64,000 bases of DNA. Origin: Nitrobacter sp051535235 (lineage in GTDB: Bacteria > Pseudomonadota > Alphaproteobacteria > Rhizobiales > Xanthobacteraceae). The notes below the pieces were generated by a model, which saw only the letters and a program-made list of their open reading frames with translations, did no database searches and was not told the origin of the DNA. Positions within the stretch are counted from its first letter, which is position 1. Each line of letters starts with the position of its first letter. Position numbers and translations under genes: made by a program. Of this stretch, positions 9,168 through 17,924 are shown piece by piece. The stretch lies in NCBI RefSeq assembly GCF_051535235.1, contig NZ_JBPPLZ010000002.1:1-64000 (forward strand), read 5' to 3'.

Positions 9168-9860
9168 ATGTTGCGAACTTTGGATTTCGGGGCGCCAGGC
9201 TTGATCCGATTCGAAAATGTCGGCTTGCGCTACGGGCTCGGCCCGGAGATTTTGCGCGACCTCAGCTTTCAGGTTCCGGCCCATTCCTTCCAGTTTCTCA
9301 CCGGCCCGTCGGGTGCGGGAAAGACGTCCCTGCTGCGGCTGTTGTTTCTGTCGCTGCGGCCGACGCGGGGGCTTGTCAACCTGTTCGGTCAGGACGTCTC
9401 CCTGCTGGGCAAGGACGAGGTTGCCGATCTGCGCAAGCGTATCGGGATCGTGCTGCAGGACTTCCGCCTGCTCGACCATATGACGACTTACGAGAACGTT
9501 GCGTTGCCGTTCCGGGTGACGGGGCGTGATGAATCGACCTATCGGCGAGAAGTCATCGATCTGCTGAAATGGGTGGGTCTCGGCGAACGCATGGATGCGC
9601 TGCCGCCGGTGTTGTCCGGCGGCGAGAAGCAGCGCGCGGCGATCGCCCGCGCGGTGATCGCGCGTCCGCAGCTTCTGCTGGCGGATGAACCGACCGGCAA
9701 CGTCGATCCGACGCTTGGACGGCGGCTGCTGCGGCTGTTCATCGAACTGAACAAATCCGGCACGGCGGTTATCATCGCCACCCACGATATCACGCTGATG
9801 GACCAGTACGACGCGCGGCGTCTGGTGCTGCATCAGGGACGGCTGCACGTCTATGAGTAA
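9168..9860 (+). CDS. ftsE: Cell division ATP-binding protein FtsE
   Basis: ABC ATPase of the FtsEX complex, which links the divisome to septal peptidoglycan hydrolases. Visible motifs are Walker A GPSGAGKT (residues 46-53), Q-loop Q97, signature LSGGEKQ (149-155) and Walker B LLLADEP with TGNVD after it; the switch histidine is in IATHDI. I used the ATG at 9168 (230 residues). A TTG at 9201 would give 219 residues, nearer the usual FtsE length, so the true start may be there. The 3' end overlaps ftsX by 8 bp. Confidence 0.93.
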   Translation: MLRTLDFGAPGLIRFENVGLRYGLGPEILRDLSFQVPAHSFQFLTGPSGAGKTSLLRLLFLSLRPTRGLVNLFGQDVSLLGKDEVADLRKRIGIVLQDFRLLDHMTTYENVALPFRVTGRDESTYRREVIDLLKWVGLGERMDALPPVLSGGEKQRAAIARAVIARPQLLLADEPTGNVDPTLGRRLLRLFIELNKSGTAVIIATHDITLMDQYDARRLVLHQGRLHVYE

Positions 9861-10824
9861 CACGGGCGACGATCACGGTGTTTTAGTGGATCTCGGGCGG
9901 GAACGCCCGCAGGTGCCGGCCCGCGCGCGCAACATGTCGCCGATCGTGCCGCGCGCTTCGATCTCCGGCCGCGCTCTGGTCGCCGTCGTCGCCATCATGA
10001 CGTTTCTCGCCTCGATCACGACCGGTGCGGTGCTGCTGGTCAGCGCCTCGGCGACGGAATGGCAGTCGGACGTCGCGAGCGAAATCACCATCCAGGTGCG
10101 GCCGGTCGCCGGGCGCGACATCGAGCGCGACGTGACCGCCGTCGTCAGTGCGATGCGCGCGGAGCCCGGTATTCTCGACGTCAGGCCGTATACCAGGGAG
10201 GAGTCGAGCAAGCTGCTGGAGCCGTGGCTCGGCAGCGGCCTGTCGCTTGACGATCTGCCGGTGCCCCGCATGATCGTGGCGCGGGCAGCGCCGGGGACCA
10301 GGCTCGACCTTGAAGGACTCCGTGGCCGCGTGACGCAAGTGGCGCCGTCGGCCAGCGTGGATGACCATCGCGCCTGGATCAACCGGATGCGGTCGATGAC
10401 CAATGCGACAGTGTTCGCAGGCGTCGGTGTGCTGGCTTTGGTCATCATTGCCACTATTATTTCGGTGTCCTTCGCGACCCGGGGCGCGATGGCGGCCAAT
10501 CGGCCGATCGTCGAGGTGCTGCATTTCGTCGGCGCAAGCGACCGCTACATCGCCAATCGCTTCCTGCGGCATTTCCTGCGGCTCGGGTTCGAGGGCGGCG
10601 CGATCGGCTGCGTCGCCGCCATGCTGATGTTCGGGTTCTCCGAATCGATCGCCACCTGGTTTTCCGGAACGCCGGTCGGGGATCAGTTCGCCGCGCTGCT
10701 CGGCACGTTCTCGCTGCGTCCCTTGGGCTATCTCGTGCTGGCGGCCCAGACGGTGCTGATCGCGGCGATCACCGGACTGGCGGCCCGCCGCACGTTGTTT
10801 GCGACGCTGGACGAAATTGACTGA
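9853..10824 (+). CDS. ftsX: Cell division protein FtsX
   Basis: Integral membrane partner of FtsE, 323 residues. A cytoplasmic N-terminus of about 45 residues precedes TM1 (about 46-68). A periplasmic loop follows, containing the pattern VVSAMRAEPGILDVRPYTREE that is typical of FtsX, and then three TM segments (about 180-205, 245-270, 290-312). It starts with ATG 9853 inside ftsE, indicating translational coupling. Downstream genes YdcF and plsC lie in the same direction, a common alphaproteobacterial order. Confidence 0.92.
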   Translation: MSNTGDDHGVLVDLGRERPQVPARARNMSPIVPRASISGRALVAVVAIMTFLASITTGAVLLVSASATEWQSDVASEITIQVRPVAGRDIERDVTAVVSAMRAEPGILDVRPYTREESSKLLEPWLGSGLSLDDLPVPRMIVARAAPGTRLDLEGLRGRVTQVAPSASVDDHRAWINRMRSMTNATVFAGVGVLALVIIATIISVSFATRGAMAANRPIVEVLHFVGASDRYIANRFLRHFLRLGFEGGAIGCVAAMLMFGFSESIATWFSGTPVGDQFAALLGTFSLRPLGYLVLAAQTVLIAAITGLAARRTLFATLDEID

Positions 10825-10918
10825 GAAGCTGTTTCAGGCCTAACGCCTTACCCGGCGCGACCGGATTCCACTTCGCCCTAAAACGAACTAAAGTCGGGTG
10901 ACCAGGAATATCGAACGG

Positions 10919-11638
10919 ATGAGTGAACAAGCGCGCCATGACAAGCCGGAAGCCACGCGCCAGACGCCGGCGCGGCGTCGCGCCAGGATGCTCGCGGCGG
11001 TGGTTGCCGCAGCCGGGATCGCCTTTGTCGGGGCGGGACTGGGCTTCGTCGGATTTCTGTCGCAACTGCGCGGTGTCGAAACCAAACCCGCCAGCAATGC
11101 CGACGGCATCGTCGTGCTCACCGGCGGCTCGTCGCGGATTTCCGACGCGATCGAGCTTCTGGCCGGGGGCTACGGCAAGCGGCTGCTGATCTCGGGCGTC
11201 CACCCCACCAACGGGGTCAGCGATATTTCGCGCTCCTTGCCCGACAGCCAGCGGCTGCTGACGTGCTGCGTCGATCTCGATCGTTCGGCGGTCAACACCC
11301 GGAGCAATGCCAGCGAGACGCGGCGCTGGGTCGACGAACAGGGCTTCCACTCCCTGATCGTGGTGACCTCCAACTATCACATGCCGCGTGCCATCGTCGA
11401 ATTGTCGCACGCGATGCCGGACACCACCCTGATTCCGTTCGCGGTGATCGGCGACAAGTGGCGCGAAGAGCCGTGGTGGACAAGCGGCGCGACCTTGCGG
11501 CTGTTGCTGTCGGAATATGTCAAATACCTCGCCGCGGAGGCGCGGGTTCGTCTGGCTTATATCGGTCTCGAACCCTTCCCCGAGGCGGTCGACCCGTCTG
11601 CCGGATCGGCCGAGCCGAAACGACCGCCCTCCGGTTAG
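10919..11638 (+). CDS. YdcF family (DUF218) membrane-anchored protein
   Basis: A 239-residue protein with a basic N-terminus, one membrane helix at about residues 18-42 and a DUF218/YdcF domain. The domain is recognisable by DGIVVLTGGSSRISDAIELL, LLISGVHP, the S-N-A-S-E-T stretch and VVTSNYHMPRA. The E. coli relatives YdcF and SanA are implicated in SAM binding and envelope barrier function respectively; for this member no reaction is established. The ATG at 10919 follows AGGA at about 12 bases; a GTG at 10898 in frame is an alternative. It lies between ftsX and plsC on the same strand. Confidence 0.85.
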   Translation: MSEQARHDKPEATRQTPARRRARMLAAVVAAAGIAFVGAGLGFVGFLSQLRGVETKPASNADGIVVLTGGSSRISDAIELLAGGYGKRLLISGVHPTNGVSDISRSLPDSQRLLTCCVDLDRSAVNTRSNASETRRWVDEQGFHSLIVVTSNYHMPRAIVELSHAMPDTTLIPFAVIGDKWREEPWWTSGATLRLLLSEYVKYLAAEARVRLAYIGLEPFPEAVDPSAGSAEPKRPPSG

Positions 11639-11670
11639 TGTATGATCCCGATCCGAAGGCCCGCGCCAGC

Positions 11671-11705
11671 GCAAAGTGGAAACCGGTTTTGCGATCGGAA
11701 TGCGC
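11671..11705 (+). repeat. Short dispersed intergenic repeat (aagtggaaaccggtttt type)
   Basis: The block gcaaagtggaaaccggtttt followed by gcgatcggaa is a motif I know as frequent between genes in Bradyrhizobiaceae. A related block lies in inverse orientation at 10858-10880 (gcgaagtggaatccggtcgc when read on the minus strand). Both sit in gaps within the ftsX-YdcF-plsC row. Confidence 0.45.
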
Positions 11706-11777
11706 GCGGGTTATTGATGAGAGCATTGCCTTGCGGCTGGCCGGATCCGCTTCCGGCGCCACGAAATTGGATCGTTG

Positions 11778-12551
11778 ATGATTTTGATCTTTCTGCGCTC
11801 GCTGGTCTTCAACGTCCTGTTCTACCTGACGATGGCGATCTGGATCATTGCCGCGCTGCCGACCTTCGCGATGCCACGCGCGGCCCTTGTCGGAATGGCG
11901 AAAGCCTGGGGACGCTGGAACATCTGGCTGATGCGCGTCATCTGCGGCACGCGCGTGAGGATTCTCGGCGCCGGAAGGATTCCGAAAGGGCCGCTGATCA
12001 TCGCTGCGAAACATCAGTCGATGTGGGAGACTTTCGCGCTGTTCAGTCTCATCGATCAGCCGATTTTCATTCTCAAGCGCGAGTTGAAGTGGATTCCGTT
12101 CTTCGGCTGGTACCTGGCGAAGACCGGCATGATCGGCATCGACCGCAAGGCCGGCATACGCTCGCTCAAGATGCTGGCCCGGATGACGCAGGAGCAGATG
12201 CGTCTCGGGCGTCAGCTCGTGATTTTCCCCGAAGGAACGCGGCGGCCGATCGGAGCGCCGCCGGCATATAAAAGCGGCGTCGCCATGATCTATGCTGAGG
12301 CCAAGGTGCCGTGCGTGCCGGTGGCGCTCAATTCCGGCCTGTGCTGGCCGCGCCGCACCTTCCTGCGTTATCCCGGAACGATTTCGGTCGAGTTCCTCGA
12401 TCCGCTGCCGCCGGGATTGCGGCGTGACGAATTCATGTCGCGGCTGGCGGCCTCGATCGAAGGAGCGACGACTGCTCTGGTCGAGGCGGAGCAGCGCGAG
12501 CAGGCGCGGTTGTTCGGACGGGTGTCGGATATGCCGGAGAGGGAGGATTAA
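11778..12551 (+). CDS. plsC: 1-acyl-sn-glycerol-3-phosphate acyltransferase
   Basis: PlsC/LPLAT-family enzyme, 257 residues, that acylates lysophosphatidic acid at sn-2 to make phosphatidic acid. Block I is H79-QSMW-E84, where the usual aspartate of HX4D is glutamate, as is common in alphaproteobacterial PlsC. Block III is FPEGTR at 150-155. An N-terminal membrane segment (about 5-30) anchors it. ATG 11778 is preceded directly by an in-frame TTG. Its last 4 bp overlap the stop of the convergent ChaC-like gene. Confidence 0.9.
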   Translation: MILIFLRSLVFNVLFYLTMAIWIIAALPTFAMPRAALVGMAKAWGRWNIWLMRVICGTRVRILGAGRIPKGPLIIAAKHQSMWETFALFSLIDQPIFILKRELKWIPFFGWYLAKTGMIGIDRKAGIRSLKMLARMTQEQMRLGRQLVIFPEGTRRPIGAPPAYKSGVAMIYAEAKVPCVPVALNSGLCWPRRTFLRYPGTISVEFLDPLPPGLRRDEFMSRLAASIEGATTALVEAEQREQARLFGRVSDMPERED

Positions 12552-13132
12552 CCGCGCACCGGCGTATCATCGCGCAGCAGTTCCGCCAACTGATGAAGTT
12601 TCGGGTCGCGAAAGCCCTGTGCCTCGATCGACTTCACCGTGGACAGCACGTAGTCGCGATTGTGACCGGAGCGGCCGTGGCCCTGCCGGACGTAGCGAAC
12701 CTGTTCCGCCAGCGTCAGTCGCCCGGCATACTGGACATGACCGCGATCGACAACGTACGCCAGCGCGCTGACCCGCCGGCGGGCGTCGTCCTCGAGCCAG
12801 ACGGAACGCATCACCTCGCGATAGACGTGGGTGGTCTGCTCGCGCCCGCGCAGGTAAGCGACGGTGGTCTCGCGACAGTTCGGCGCTACGCGGAACGCGA
12901 TGCCCCGGCAGGCGCCTCCGCGGTCGAGCCCGAGAACCAGCCCCGGCTTCTCCGGCGTCCCGCGATGGTCGAACGAATAGACGCAGAGCGCCCGGTGCTC
13001 GCCGATCAGCCGCGCTGGCATCTGTTCAGCAAAGTCAAACCCCGGCCGCCACATCAGCGAGCCGTAGCCGAACACCCAGAAATCGGTATCGGAATGGCCG
13101 GAACCCGTCTCGAATTGTCGTTGCGTATTCAT
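12548..13132 (-). CDS. Gamma-glutamylcyclotransferase, ChaC-like
   Basis: A 194-residue ChaC-family protein. The family acts on glutathione, releasing 5-oxoproline and Cys-Gly. The substrate-loop motif YGSLMW (about residues 23-28) and the RGIAFRV strand are visible, and the catalytic glutamate region lies around YLRGREQTT. Length is typical. It is convergent with plsC (4-bp overlap of stops) and divergent from the DUF2125 gene. Confidence 0.86.
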   Translation of the reverse strand: MNTQRQFETGSGHSDTDFWVFGYGSLMWRPGFDFAEQMPARLIGEHRALCVYSFDHRGTPEKPGLVLGLDRGGACRGIAFRVAPNCRETTVAYLRGREQTTHVYREVMRSVWLEDDARRRVSALAYVVDRGHVQYAGRLTLAEQVRYVRQGHGRSGHNRDYVLSTVKSIEAQGFRDPKLHQLAELLRDDTPVRG

Positions 13133-13315
13133 CGTGCATGCCTGGGGCGGGGTGCGGAAAAACCTATCGCGTTTTCCGGTCGCATCCTGCTTGAAATATT
13201 GCAGACCCGCGCCGTCAGGCGAAGCGGAATTGAAGGGGCTGGTTTTGCCGGAACGGCGCGACTATTGTCCAAGGCAACCGCCGATTTTGACAAATTCAAG
13301 AGTGTACCTTCCTGC

Positions 13316-14512
13316 ATGGCCGCAGCCACCACGCCCCCTTCCAAGCATCGTCTTTGGCCCATTTTCGTCATGCCTGCGCTGGTGGTCGTCGCCGCCGCAG
13401 CGTGGAGCGCGTTCTGGTTCTATTCGGCTTCGCAGGTCGACCGGACCGTCGACGCCTGGCGCGCACGCGAAGCCGCGTCCGGGCGCATCTATGATTGCGC
13501 CAAGCGGACCGTCGCGGGGTTTCCGTTCCGCCTGGAAGTTCACTGCTTGGATGCGACCGTCGAACTGAGGTCGCAGACCGCCGATCAGGCCGCGGCTCAG
13601 GCGCCGCCAGTGACCGCGCGCCTCGGGGATATCCTGGTGGTCGCGCAGATCTACACGCCGAAACTGCTGATCGCGGAGTTCAAGGCTCCGGCGACGCTCT
13701 CCGAGAACGGGCAGCCGGTGATGGTCGTCAACTGGCGTACCGCGCGCAGCAGCATCGTCGGCTTGCCCGGCACACCGCAGAGCGCGGACATCGTATTCGA
13801 CGATCCGGCAATCGACCGCGTTGCGGCCTCGGTGCAGACACCGGTTGCACGCGCCAGCCATGTCGAGCTTCATGGCCGTATTGCTGAGAACTCCAGGCCG
13901 GATCACCCGACGATCGAGACCGTTGCCGAATTGACCGGAGCAACCCTTCGGGGCGTTCACCCGGTGCTGACCAAGCCGTTCGATGCGGACGTCCGCGCGA
14001 TGCTGCACGGGTTGAAGGATTTCACGCCCAAACCATGGCCGGTGCGGTTTCGCGAATTGCAGGCGGCGGGCGGCCGCGTCGAGATCATGCAGTCGCGCAT
14101 CCAGCAGGGCGATCTGATTGCGATCGCCGCCGGCTCCCTTGGTCTCACCGCCGACGGACACCTCGACGGCGAACTGCATATGACGGCGACCGGCTTTGAG
14201 GCGATCATTCCGGAACTCGGAATTCAGCAGATGCTGGAGGAGGGCGTTCCGCAGGGCACTCTCGACAAGGTAGCGCCGGGCGTGAAGACAGAGGACATCA
14301 ACAATCTTTTCGGTGCGCTGGACCGGGCGGTTCCGGGGTTGGGCAAGGCCGTGCGTGAGAACGCCAATGCCGGTGTTACTGCGGGCCTCGCTGCGATCGG
14401 TCAGGAGGCGACGCTCGAAGGCAAGAAGGCGCGTTCCTTCCCGTTGCGGTTCGTCGACGGCGCCGTCTTCATCGGGCCGTTGAAGGTCGCCCAGACGCCG
14501 CCGCTGTTCTGA
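13316..14512 (+). CDS. DUF2125 domain-containing membrane-anchored protein
   Basis: A 398-residue protein with one N-terminal membrane helix (about residues 14-36) and a long extracytoplasmic domain. The segment after the helix (YDCAKRTVAGFPFRLEVHC) contains the G-(F/Y)-P-F-R signature and two cysteines that I associate with DUF2125. Function unknown; the fold is probably an AsmA/translocation-like beta structure, which is inference. The frame is open upstream to 12593, but that part lies on top of the ChaC-like gene, so I start at the ATG preceding MAAATTPP. It precedes tyrC on the opposite strand. Confidence 0.82.
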   Translation: MAAATTPPSKHRLWPIFVMPALVVVAAAAWSAFWFYSASQVDRTVDAWRAREAASGRIYDCAKRTVAGFPFRLEVHCLDATVELRSQTADQAAAQAPPVTARLGDILVVAQIYTPKLLIAEFKAPATLSENGQPVMVVNWRTARSSIVGLPGTPQSADIVFDDPAIDRVAASVQTPVARASHVELHGRIAENSRPDHPTIETVAELTGATLRGVHPVLTKPFDADVRAMLHGLKDFTPKPWPVRFRELQAAGGRVEIMQSRIQQGDLIAIAAGSLGLTADGHLDGELHMTATGFEAIIPELGIQQMLEEGVPQGTLDKVAPGVKTEDINNLFGALDRAVPGLGKAVRENANAGVTAGLAAIGQEATLEGKKARSFPLRFVDGAVFIGPLKVAQTPPLF

Positions 14513-14566
14513 AGGTTCTATGCGAGTCTATTCAGATTGAAGCGGAAGCCGCGGAGTCAGTCTGCT

Positions 14567-14589
14567 CCCTCTCCCCTTGCGGGAGAGGG
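14567..14589. repeat. REP-like palindrome ccctctccc/gggagaggg
   Basis: Perfect 9-bp arms ccctctccc and gggagaggg separated by cttgc, followed by ttgggatgag. This intergenic palindrome is abundant in many alphaproteobacterial genomes. It lies between the convergent DUF2125 and tyrC genes, where it could also act as a bidirectional transcript end, though it has no T tract. Confidence 0.7.
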
Positions 14590-14639
14590 TTGGGATGAGA
14601 GTAGTCGGCGCTACCGGATCAAGTCCGAGCCAACCTGGG

Positions 14640-15578
14640 TCAAGATTTCTTTGCCGCGTTCGGTTGCAGCCGCCCGAAATCCGGAGCCGCCGAATCCTGA
14701 CCGATCTCGACGATGCCGCGGCGGATCGCGCGGGTGCGGGTGAAGTGCTCGAACAACGCCTCTCCGTCGCCGCGGCGCATGGCGCGCGTCAGCTTGGAAA
14801 GGTCCTCGTTGAAGGTGCCGAGCATTTCCAGCACCGCGTCCTTGTTGGACAGGAAAACGTCGCGCCACATGGTGGGATCGGAAGCCGCGATGCGCGTGAA
14901 ATCGCGAAAGCCGCCGGCGGAGAATTTCATCACCTCCGAGGACGTGACCTCGCCCAGTTCGTCCGCGGTGCCGACGATGGTGTAAGCGATCAGGTGCGGC
15001 AGATGGCTGGTGATCGCCAGCACCAGGTCGTGATGCTCGGGCGTCATGGTCTCGACCCTGGCGCCGATCGCGGTCCAGAATGCGCGCAGTTTTTCGACCG
15101 CGGCGGTATCGGTCCCCTCGGGGGGCGTCAGGATGCACCAGCGGTTGATGAATAGTTCGGCGAAACCGGAATCCGGGCCCGAATGCTCGGTGCCGGCGAC
15201 CGGATGCGCGGGCACGAAATGAACGCTCGCGGGCAGATGCGGAGCCATGTCGCGGACGACGGCGCCTTTCACCGATCCGACGTCGGAGATGATGGCGCCT
15301 GGCTTGAGATGTGGTGCGATCTCCTGCGCCACCGCTCCGCACGCCCCGACGGGGATGCAGAGGATCGCGAGGTCGGCGCCATCGACGGCTTCGGCGTTGG
15401 TTTCCACCACGCGATCAGCGATGCCAAGCTCCGTCACCCGCGCACGCGTCTTCGCGGAGCGTGCGGTGACGACGATTTCTCCGGCGAGGCCTCGCGCACG
15501 CGCGGCGCGCGCGATCGAGCCGCCGATCAGCCCGAATCCGATCAGCGCGATCCGCTGGAACAAGGGCGCTGCCGTCAT
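14640..15578 (-). CDS. tyrC: Prephenate/arogenate dehydrogenase family protein
   Basis: NAD(P)-dependent dehydrogenase of tyrosine synthesis (TyrA/TyrC family), 312 residues. A Rossmann motif GFGLIGGS (13-20) opens the protein, followed by the H-P-V-A-G-T-E-H-S-G active-site stretch near residue 125, whose histidine is catalytic in TyrA proteins. It acts on prephenate and/or arogenate; which one cannot be told here. It is the last gene of a minus-strand operon with chorismate mutase and hisC; its start overlaps the hisC stop by 4 bp (ATGA). Confidence 0.9.
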   Translation of the reverse strand: MTAAPLFQRIALIGFGLIGGSIARAARARGLAGEIVVTARSAKTRARVTELGIADRVVETNAEAVDGADLAILCIPVGACGAVAQEIAPHLKPGAIISDVGSVKGAVVRDMAPHLPASVHFVPAHPVAGTEHSGPDSGFAELFINRWCILTPPEGTDTAAVEKLRAFWTAIGARVETMTPEHHDLVLAITSHLPHLIAYTIVGTADELGEVTSSEVMKFSAGGFRDFTRIAASDPTMWRDVFLSNKDAVLEMLGTFNEDLSKLTRAMRRGDGEALFEHFTRTRAIRRGIVEIGQDSAAPDFGRLQPNAAKKS

Positions 15579-16672
15579 GCCGGCGCCATGAAGTCGCGCA
15601 AGCCCTCCGCCACCAGGCGGTTGGCTTCCTCGGTGCCGATGGTCAGACGAAGCGCATGCGGCAGGCCGTAATTGTCGAGCGCGCGCAGCACCAGGCCGCG
15701 TCTGGTCAGAAACGCGTCGGCTTCGGACGCGGTCTTGCCTCGGGTTTCGGGGAAGTGGATCAGGATGAAGTTCGTCACGCTCGGCGTCACCTTGAGGCCA
15801 AGTTTTGTCACTTCATCCGTCAGCCAGTTGCGCCACTTCTCCGTATGCGCCTTCGACATCTGGACGTGCGCGGTGTCCCCGATCGCTGCCGCGGCCGCAA
15901 GCATCGCAGGGGTCGAGACGTTGAAGGGGCCGCGTATCCGGTTCACGGCCTCCACGATATGCGCCGGGCCGAACATCCAGCCGATGCGCAGCGCAGCCAG
16001 GCCGTGGATCTTGGAGAATGTGTGCGTCAGCACGGTGTTTTCGGTCGTCGCCACCAGTTCGATGCCGAGTTCGTAGTCATTGCGCGACACATAATCGGAA
16101 TAGGCGGCGTCGAGCACCAGCAGCATCTGCGACGGCAGTCCTGCGCGCAACCGCCTGATCTCGTCGAACGGCAGGTAGGTGCCGGTCGGATTGTTGGGAT
16201 TGGCGAGCCAGACCATCTTGGTCTTCGGCGTCACGCGCTTGAGGATCGCGTCGACGTCGGCGGTGTAGTCGGTCTCCGGCGCGACGACGTTGGTCGCGCC
16301 ATTCGCCATGGTCGCGATCGGGTACACCAGAAAGGCGTGCGTGGTCGAAATCGCCTCGTCGCCGGGGCCGAGATAGGTATGCGCCAGCAGGTTCAGGATT
16401 TCGTCGGATCCCGCGCCGCAGATGATGCGGGCCGGGTCGAGCCCATAGGCGCGAGCGATGGCTTCGCGCAGCACGCGCGAGGTACCTTCCGGATAGTCCC
16501 GGAGATGCGTCACGGCATCGCGGTAGGCGTCCATCGCCTTCGGCGACGGACCGAAAGGCGTTTCGTTGGCCGACAGCTTGAACATCTTGCGGCCCGCTTC
16601 CGGCACCGGGCTCTTGCCGGGCACGTAGGGCGCAATATCGAGAATGCCGGGATTCGGCACCGGTCGGGACAT
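15575..16672 (-). CDS. hisC: Histidinol-phosphate aminotransferase family protein
   Basis: Class I/II PLP aminotransferase, 365 residues. The PLP lysine is K221 in the TFSKIHGLAALR motif, with ANPNNPTG at about 157-164 and LDAAYSDYV at about 187. HisC converts imidazole acetol phosphate to histidinol phosphate and many HisC enzymes also transaminate phenylpyruvate and 4-hydroxyphenylpyruvate. Sitting between chorismate mutase and tyrC, this copy probably serves aromatic amino acid synthesis as well. The ATG has GGAG upstream. Confidence 0.9.
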   Translation of the reverse strand: MSRPVPNPGILDIAPYVPGKSPVPEAGRKMFKLSANETPFGPSPKAMDAYRDAVTHLRDYPEGTSRVLREAIARAYGLDPARIICGAGSDEILNLLAHTYLGPGDEAISTTHAFLVYPIATMANGATNVVAPETDYTADVDAILKRVTPKTKMVWLANPNNPTGTYLPFDEIRRLRAGLPSQMLLVLDAAYSDYVSRNDYELGIELVATTENTVLTHTFSKIHGLAALRIGWMFGPAHIVEAVNRIRGPFNVSTPAMLAAAAAIGDTAHVQMSKAHTEKWRNWLTDEVTKLGLKVTPSVTNFILIHFPETRGKTASEADAFLTRRGLVLRALDNYGLPHALRLTIGTEEANRLVAEGLRDFMAPA

Positions 16673-16696
16673 GATGGACTCCGGGACTGTCCGAGG

Positions 16697-17548
16697 TTAC
16701 GGGCGAGCCGCCCCGCTGGAAGGCATCGTATAGCGCGTTGCGTGGCTGCCGACGAGGGCCGTCGAACGGACCGACGCGCCGGCCTCGAACAGCGCCGTTT
16801 TGATCGCCTCGAAGCCGATGTCTTTCGTCACCGACACCAGCAGCGCGGCGCCGTCGAAGGCGGCATCGGGCACGGCCACGATCTCGGCGAGCGGCGACAG
16901 CGTGCGGGCGGTATCGGCGTTCCAGCCGGAGACGCGCACGCTCCATGTCTCCACTTCGGTCACCCGTGCATCGTCGGCGACGCGCGAGACCACGAACACC
17001 GGCAGCGCGGCCGGATGGTCGGCGCGCTCGATGAAAGGAAGCCGGGCGATGATCTTCGGCGCGCCGTCGGCTTCGAGCGCGAGCCACCACGGCGCACGGC
17101 TCGATGTCGCCGAAACAAGCGCAAGGTCGCCCTTCGAGTTGGCGACGGCTTCGACGGCGGCCTGCGCGCTGAAATGCGGCACGAACGGCACCGTGAAGCC
17201 GAAATGGAAGCGCGCGGAATCCCGCATCGCGGATTCGCCAAGCGACAGGTCGGCGTGCAGCGAGAACGGCGCCTGCACATAGGTGAAGGTCGAGATGATG
17301 ACGCGCCAGATGCTCTCGACGGTGTCGAGCGGCAGGATGCCGCGGTGACGCTGCGCCAGGCGGCGCATCATGTCGGCTTCGCGCGCCGGGCGGAACGCGG
17401 AGCCGACTTCCTGGGTCTGCTTCACCGAGATCAGGCGGTCGATGATGTCGCCGCGCCGCATCAGCAGGCCATGAACCTGCTCGTCGATGGCGTCGATCTC
17501 TTTGCGCAGTTCCTGCAAGGAAGGTGGCGCGGGCGGTGCTTTGGTCAT
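16697..17548 (-). CDS. Chorismate mutase with a C-terminal prephenate-dehydratase-like domain
   Basis: Residues 10-95 form an AroQ-type chorismate mutase (LRKEIDAIDEQ, then the R-G-D-I-I-D and K-x-x-Q-E-V-G segments), which converts chorismate to prephenate. The remaining 190 residues resemble a prephenate dehydratase/periplasmic-binding fold followed by an ACT-like end (TKDIGFEAIKTALFEAGASV), but I do not see the usual dehydratase active-site motif TRF, so activity there is doubtful. The start is uncertain: ATG 17548 gives MTKAPPAP, while the frame continues to ATG 17599. First gene of the operon with hisC and tyrC, divergent from metX. Confidence 0.8.
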   Translation of the reverse strand: MTKAPPAPPSLQELRKEIDAIDEQVHGLLMRRGDIIDRLISVKQTQEVGSAFRPAREADMMRRLAQRHRGILPLDTVESIWRVIISTFTYVQAPFSLHADLSLGESAMRDSARFHFGFTVPFVPHFSAQAAVEAVANSKGDLALVSATSSRAPWWLALEADGAPKIIARLPFIERADHPAALPVFVVSRVADDARVTEVETWSVRVSGWNADTARTLSPLAEIVAVPDAAFDGAALLVSVTKDIGFEAIKTALFEAGASVRSTALVGSHATRYTMPSSGAARP

Positions 17549-17808
17549 GATGCCACTTGTCGGCCGCGAACGGGCGGCTACCGGTTCTGCCATTCCCATC
17601 CCGTTTCAGGGGGCGCCTTTTTGCGAAGCCCCGACGCTAAAGGACAGTTGCGCCGGTCCCTCGGCGAATTCGGGTTCTTCGGCAAATAGCGGGTCGCGAA
17701 TGTAAATGAATTCCCACCAGCGGCCGCATTGATAGGAAAGTAGGCGCACGAAAGCAAAGAAAACCTTGCCCTCGACGCAAGCACTTTCGTCGGGAAGCGC
17801 AGCTTGTC

Positions 17809-17836
17809 TTGACGAAAACCGCATGCGGGATTAGTT
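17809..17836 (+). promoter_or_regulatory. Candidate promoter of the metX leader
   Basis: TTGACG at 17809-17814 is a good -35 box; after 16 bases TTAGTT (17831-17836) is a weak -10 box. The predicted start near 17843 would place the transcript 5' end just before the riboswitch aptamer, which supports the call. Confidence 0.5.
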
Positions 17837-17847
17837 TTCGTGAGTTC

Positions 17848-17906
17848 CGTGGTCATTTGAGCCGGCCGGCTTGCAGCCACGTTAAACAACTCGCTAAACA
17901 GGCCGG
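17848..17906 (+). promoter_or_regulatory. SAM-II riboswitch aptamer
   Basis: The sequence has the SAM-II (metA) consensus in order. P1 is CGTGG (17848-17852) with CCACG (17877-17881). The loop-1 element TCATTTGA comes next, then CTTGCAG before the second P1 strand, TTAAAC after it, and the invariant GCTAAA (17893-17898). The pseudoknot P2 forms from ccggcc (17862-17867) and ggccgg (17901-17906). SAM-II elements are known upstream of metX/metA and other methionine genes in alphaproteobacteria, where S-adenosylmethionine lowers expression. Here it precedes metX-metW. Confidence 0.92.
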
Positions 17907-17924
17907 GGACAGCAAAATCCTGAT

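Noticed and set aside
12593..13315. Long N-terminal extension of the DUF2125 frame
   Set aside because: It overlies the ChaC-like gene on the other strand and lacks a membrane anchor at the start; the DUF2125 protein begins naturally at 13316.
15656..17689. 677-codon open frame antisense to hisC and chorismate mutase
   Set aside because: The product is Arg/His/Gly-rich without domains, and the opposite strand carries clear enzymes. GC-rich codon bias opens such frames.
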